Source of the DNA: Pseudisothecium myosuroides
Lineage: Eukaryota; Streptophyta; Bryopsida; Hypnales; Lembophyllaceae
Length of the DNA: 64,000 nt
NCBI GenBank assembly: GCA_951799445.1
Contig: OX637295.1
Location: 16,430,001-16,494,000 of the forward strand
Reading direction: 5' to 3'
Below are positions 62,659 through 64,000 of the stretch, piece after piece (the stretch's first letter is position 1; every line of letters starts with the position of its first letter). The translations under genes were made by a program, and so were the position numbers. The notes beneath the pieces were generated by a model. The model saw only the letters and a list, made by a program, of their open reading frames with translations. It was not told the origin of the DNA and searched no databases.

Positions 62659-62675
62659 CCTATTTTCTACTAGTG
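62659..62675 (-). repeat. Right terminal inverted repeat of the CACTA element
   Basis: CCTATTTTCTACTAGTG. It is followed directly by the AAC target duplication at 62676-62678. Confidence 0.95.
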
Positions 62676-62928
62676 AACATCTTGGTATTTTCTAGAATCT
62701 GTTGCTGCAATCCACGTCACATGGTGGGTACGTCCTGCCTTGTAGATACTCGCTAGTGCTGCGTTTGTACGGTTGTGTAGTTGCAAGGCCTCTAGTCTGT
62801 TATGCATATGGTCAGGCTATCTGCAAGCGATCGAAGTAGGAAGTTTTCATTAGGCGCACATCCTGCAGGTTTTATTTGCCCCGCCTTCAAATCAATACCC
62901 AGAGTTTGTGTAGGTCCCAACACCGGTC

Positions 62929-64000
62929 ATGGGGTCACTTTACGGGGTTAGTTCACACTACATGGTTATGCTTCATAACCAGATAGGGAAATTCTTTAGT
63001 AGAAGGAGAGACAACAGCAACTCTCCACTCCTAGATGACTTGCCGCTCTGTGAAACCTGTAGCACGCTGGATCTAGACCGATTATTCCGCGAAGGCGTGT
63101 TGCCATCAGACAACCCAATCATCCTTGGTGCCCTCACCACAATCCTATCCAACACCAACACATGTGGCCTCTGCCACCTGATATCTCTTGTGTTTTCTCG
63201 CAGTTGGCGTCTTGACCTCCACCCGGACGAAGACCTCACATCGGTGCAAGTACAACTCCATGTAACACCCTGTGGCTGGGCAGACTTTGCGCAAATTTGG
63301 CCTGATGAGCGGAATACATCATGCGCTCATAGCATCCTTCTGGTTGCCGACGCGCCAGTTGCAATCATGCAAATGCAGTTGAAATTGAAATTAGGACTCG
63401 TTTTGGAGCTGCAGATGATGGAAGACAATGCAGAGAGGTTTGGACGCAAACGCGCGTTTCATGGGCGAAGGGTAGAAGCGGAGGTTAGCATCCAAAGGAT
63501 CAAGGAGTGGATGTGAATTTGCGAGAAGTAACATGGTCCAACTTGCGCCGATGTGTGGAAGGATGTCATCAAGCAGCTGCCGCAGGGCGTGCTAATGATC
63601 GATGTGGTCCACATGGCAGTAGTTGAGGCGCGTAGGGACTGCAGGTATTTTGCTCTTAGTTATGTGTGGGGAAATATCAGCACGAAGTACCAAACTCTCT
63701 CAGAGAACGTGGCTCAACGGCGTAACAGGGATAGTCTTAAGACTGTGGAGTTGCCGAGAACTATCTCGGACGCTATCAAGCTCGTGCAGAAGCCAGAGGA
63801 AAGGTATTTGTGGGTTGATGCTTTGTGTATTATTCAAGACGATATCGTCCACAAGGAGACCTAGATTGCAGGAATGCACATGATCTATGGTGCAGCAGCA
63901 CTGACCATCTTTGCAGCTGGTGGAGACTCAGCGCAGGCTCCGCTCCCTGGGCTGGAGCCGGGATCACGTCAGAAGCTACAACACATTAAAAAGATCCAAT
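62929..64000 (+). pseudogene. HET-domain (heterokaryon incompatibility-like) gene, three in-frame stops, runs off the window
   Basis: HET-domain proteins (PF06985) control non-self recognition and cell death in filamentous fungi, and related genes occur in some bryophytes. The frame opens at MGSLYGVSS. Residues 41-82 have the paired-cysteine N-terminus usual in fungal HET proteins (LCETC...NTCGLCHLI). The HET core follows: YFALSYVWGN (63646), LPRTISDAIKLV and RYLWVDALCIIQDD (63802), then MHMIYGAAALTIFAAGGDS. One frame runs the whole way but is broken by TGA (63514-63516), TAA (63529-63531) and TAG (63862-63864). Sense protein continues directly after each, so these are point lesions, not exon ends. 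No GT-AG intron can remove the first two, which are 12 bases apart. It continues beyond the window. The right CACTA end lies 253 bp upstream. Confidence 0.8.

Larger units (their letters stand above)
42547..62675. mobile_element. CACTA (En/Spm) DNA transposon, 20,129 bp
   Basis: The left end is CACTAGTAGAAAACAGG, and the right end read inwards is CACTAGTAGAAAATAGG: 13 identical bases, one mismatch, then three more. Direct 3-bp target duplications AAC lie immediately outside (42544-42546 and 62676-62678), as CACTA elements make. Subterminal regions are dense in AGTCAT/ATGACT, the probable TNPA-binding repeats. Cargo: a TNPA-like gene on the minus strand (43.5-47.6 kb), a spacer of about 9 kb with minisatellites and a nested MITE, and a TNP2/TNPD-like transposase on the plus strand (58.0-62.0 kb). 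The transposase has two stops, so the copy is probably non-autonomous although its ends look competent. Confidence 0.95.

Noticed and set aside
63514..63864. RNA editing (U-to-C) restoring the three HET stops
   Set aside because: U-to-C editing is known in hornwort and fern organelles, not for nuclear transcripts. Decay by C-to-T mutation is the simpler explanation.
62929..64000. Fungal contamination explaining the HET gene
   Set aside because: The gene is contiguous with a plant-type CACTA element whose target duplication is intact and lies within 251 bp. Read support cannot be checked here.

Overview
The window looks like nuclear DNA of a land plant. It is AT-rich and repeat-dense, with spliced genes using GT-AG introns. 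The clearest gene is a plant-specific GARP/G2-like transcription factor, and the largest object is a plant-type CACTA (En/Spm) transposon. A HET-domain reading frame at the right edge is a fungal-type protein that is known from bryophyte genomes but is unusual in seed plants, so I lean weakly towards a moss or other bryophyte. The species cannot be fixed from sequence alone. Layout: (1) 1-2.73 kb holds nested inverted-repeat DNA elements: a foldback of about 1.25 kb, a pair of 21-bp terminal repeats that overlaps it, and a TTAA-flanked piggyBac-like non-autonomous element with an Emigrant/pogo-like MITE nested inside. (2) 5.4-8.6 kb, minus strand, holds a five-exon GARP/MYB-like gene of about 480 residues with LxLxL (EAR-type) repressor motifs at its C-terminus. 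It is the only apparently intact protein-coding gene I can defend. (3) 8.6-42.5 kb is gene-poor. It contains at least five more copies or remnants of the TTAA family, a second MITE family with TA target sites, a solo CACTA-type terminus at 18.4 kb, a 271-bp perfect-looking foldback at 36.3 kb, several tandem duplications and microsatellites, and weak gene relics. The relics are a possible frameshifted F-box/kelch-like fragment at 32.1-32.6 kb and unidentified exon-like DNA at 26-29 kb and 38.4-42.3 kb. (4) 42,547-62,675 is a CACTA transposon of 20,129 bp. It has CACTAGTAGAAAA terminal repeats, 3-bp AAC target-site duplications and subterminal AGTCAT/ATGACT motif clusters. A TNPA-like gene lies on the minus strand near the left end and a TNP2/TNPD-like transposase on the plus strand near the right end. 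Between them is a spacer of about 9 kb with several tandem repeats and a nested MITE. The transposase carries two in-frame TGA codons, so this copy is probably non-autonomous. (5) About 250 bp beyond the right CACTA end, a HET-domain gene begins and runs off the window. It is interrupted by three in-frame stops, each one C-to-T change away from a sense codon. How it works together: most of the window is an archive of DNA transposons (CACTA, piggyBac-like and mariner/pogo-like MITEs, foldbacks) surrounding one regulatory gene, and C-to-T decay has hit both the CACTA transposase and the HET gene. No RNA gene, CRISPR array or operon was found. Exon junctions are my own predictions from splice-site consensus and reading-frame phase.
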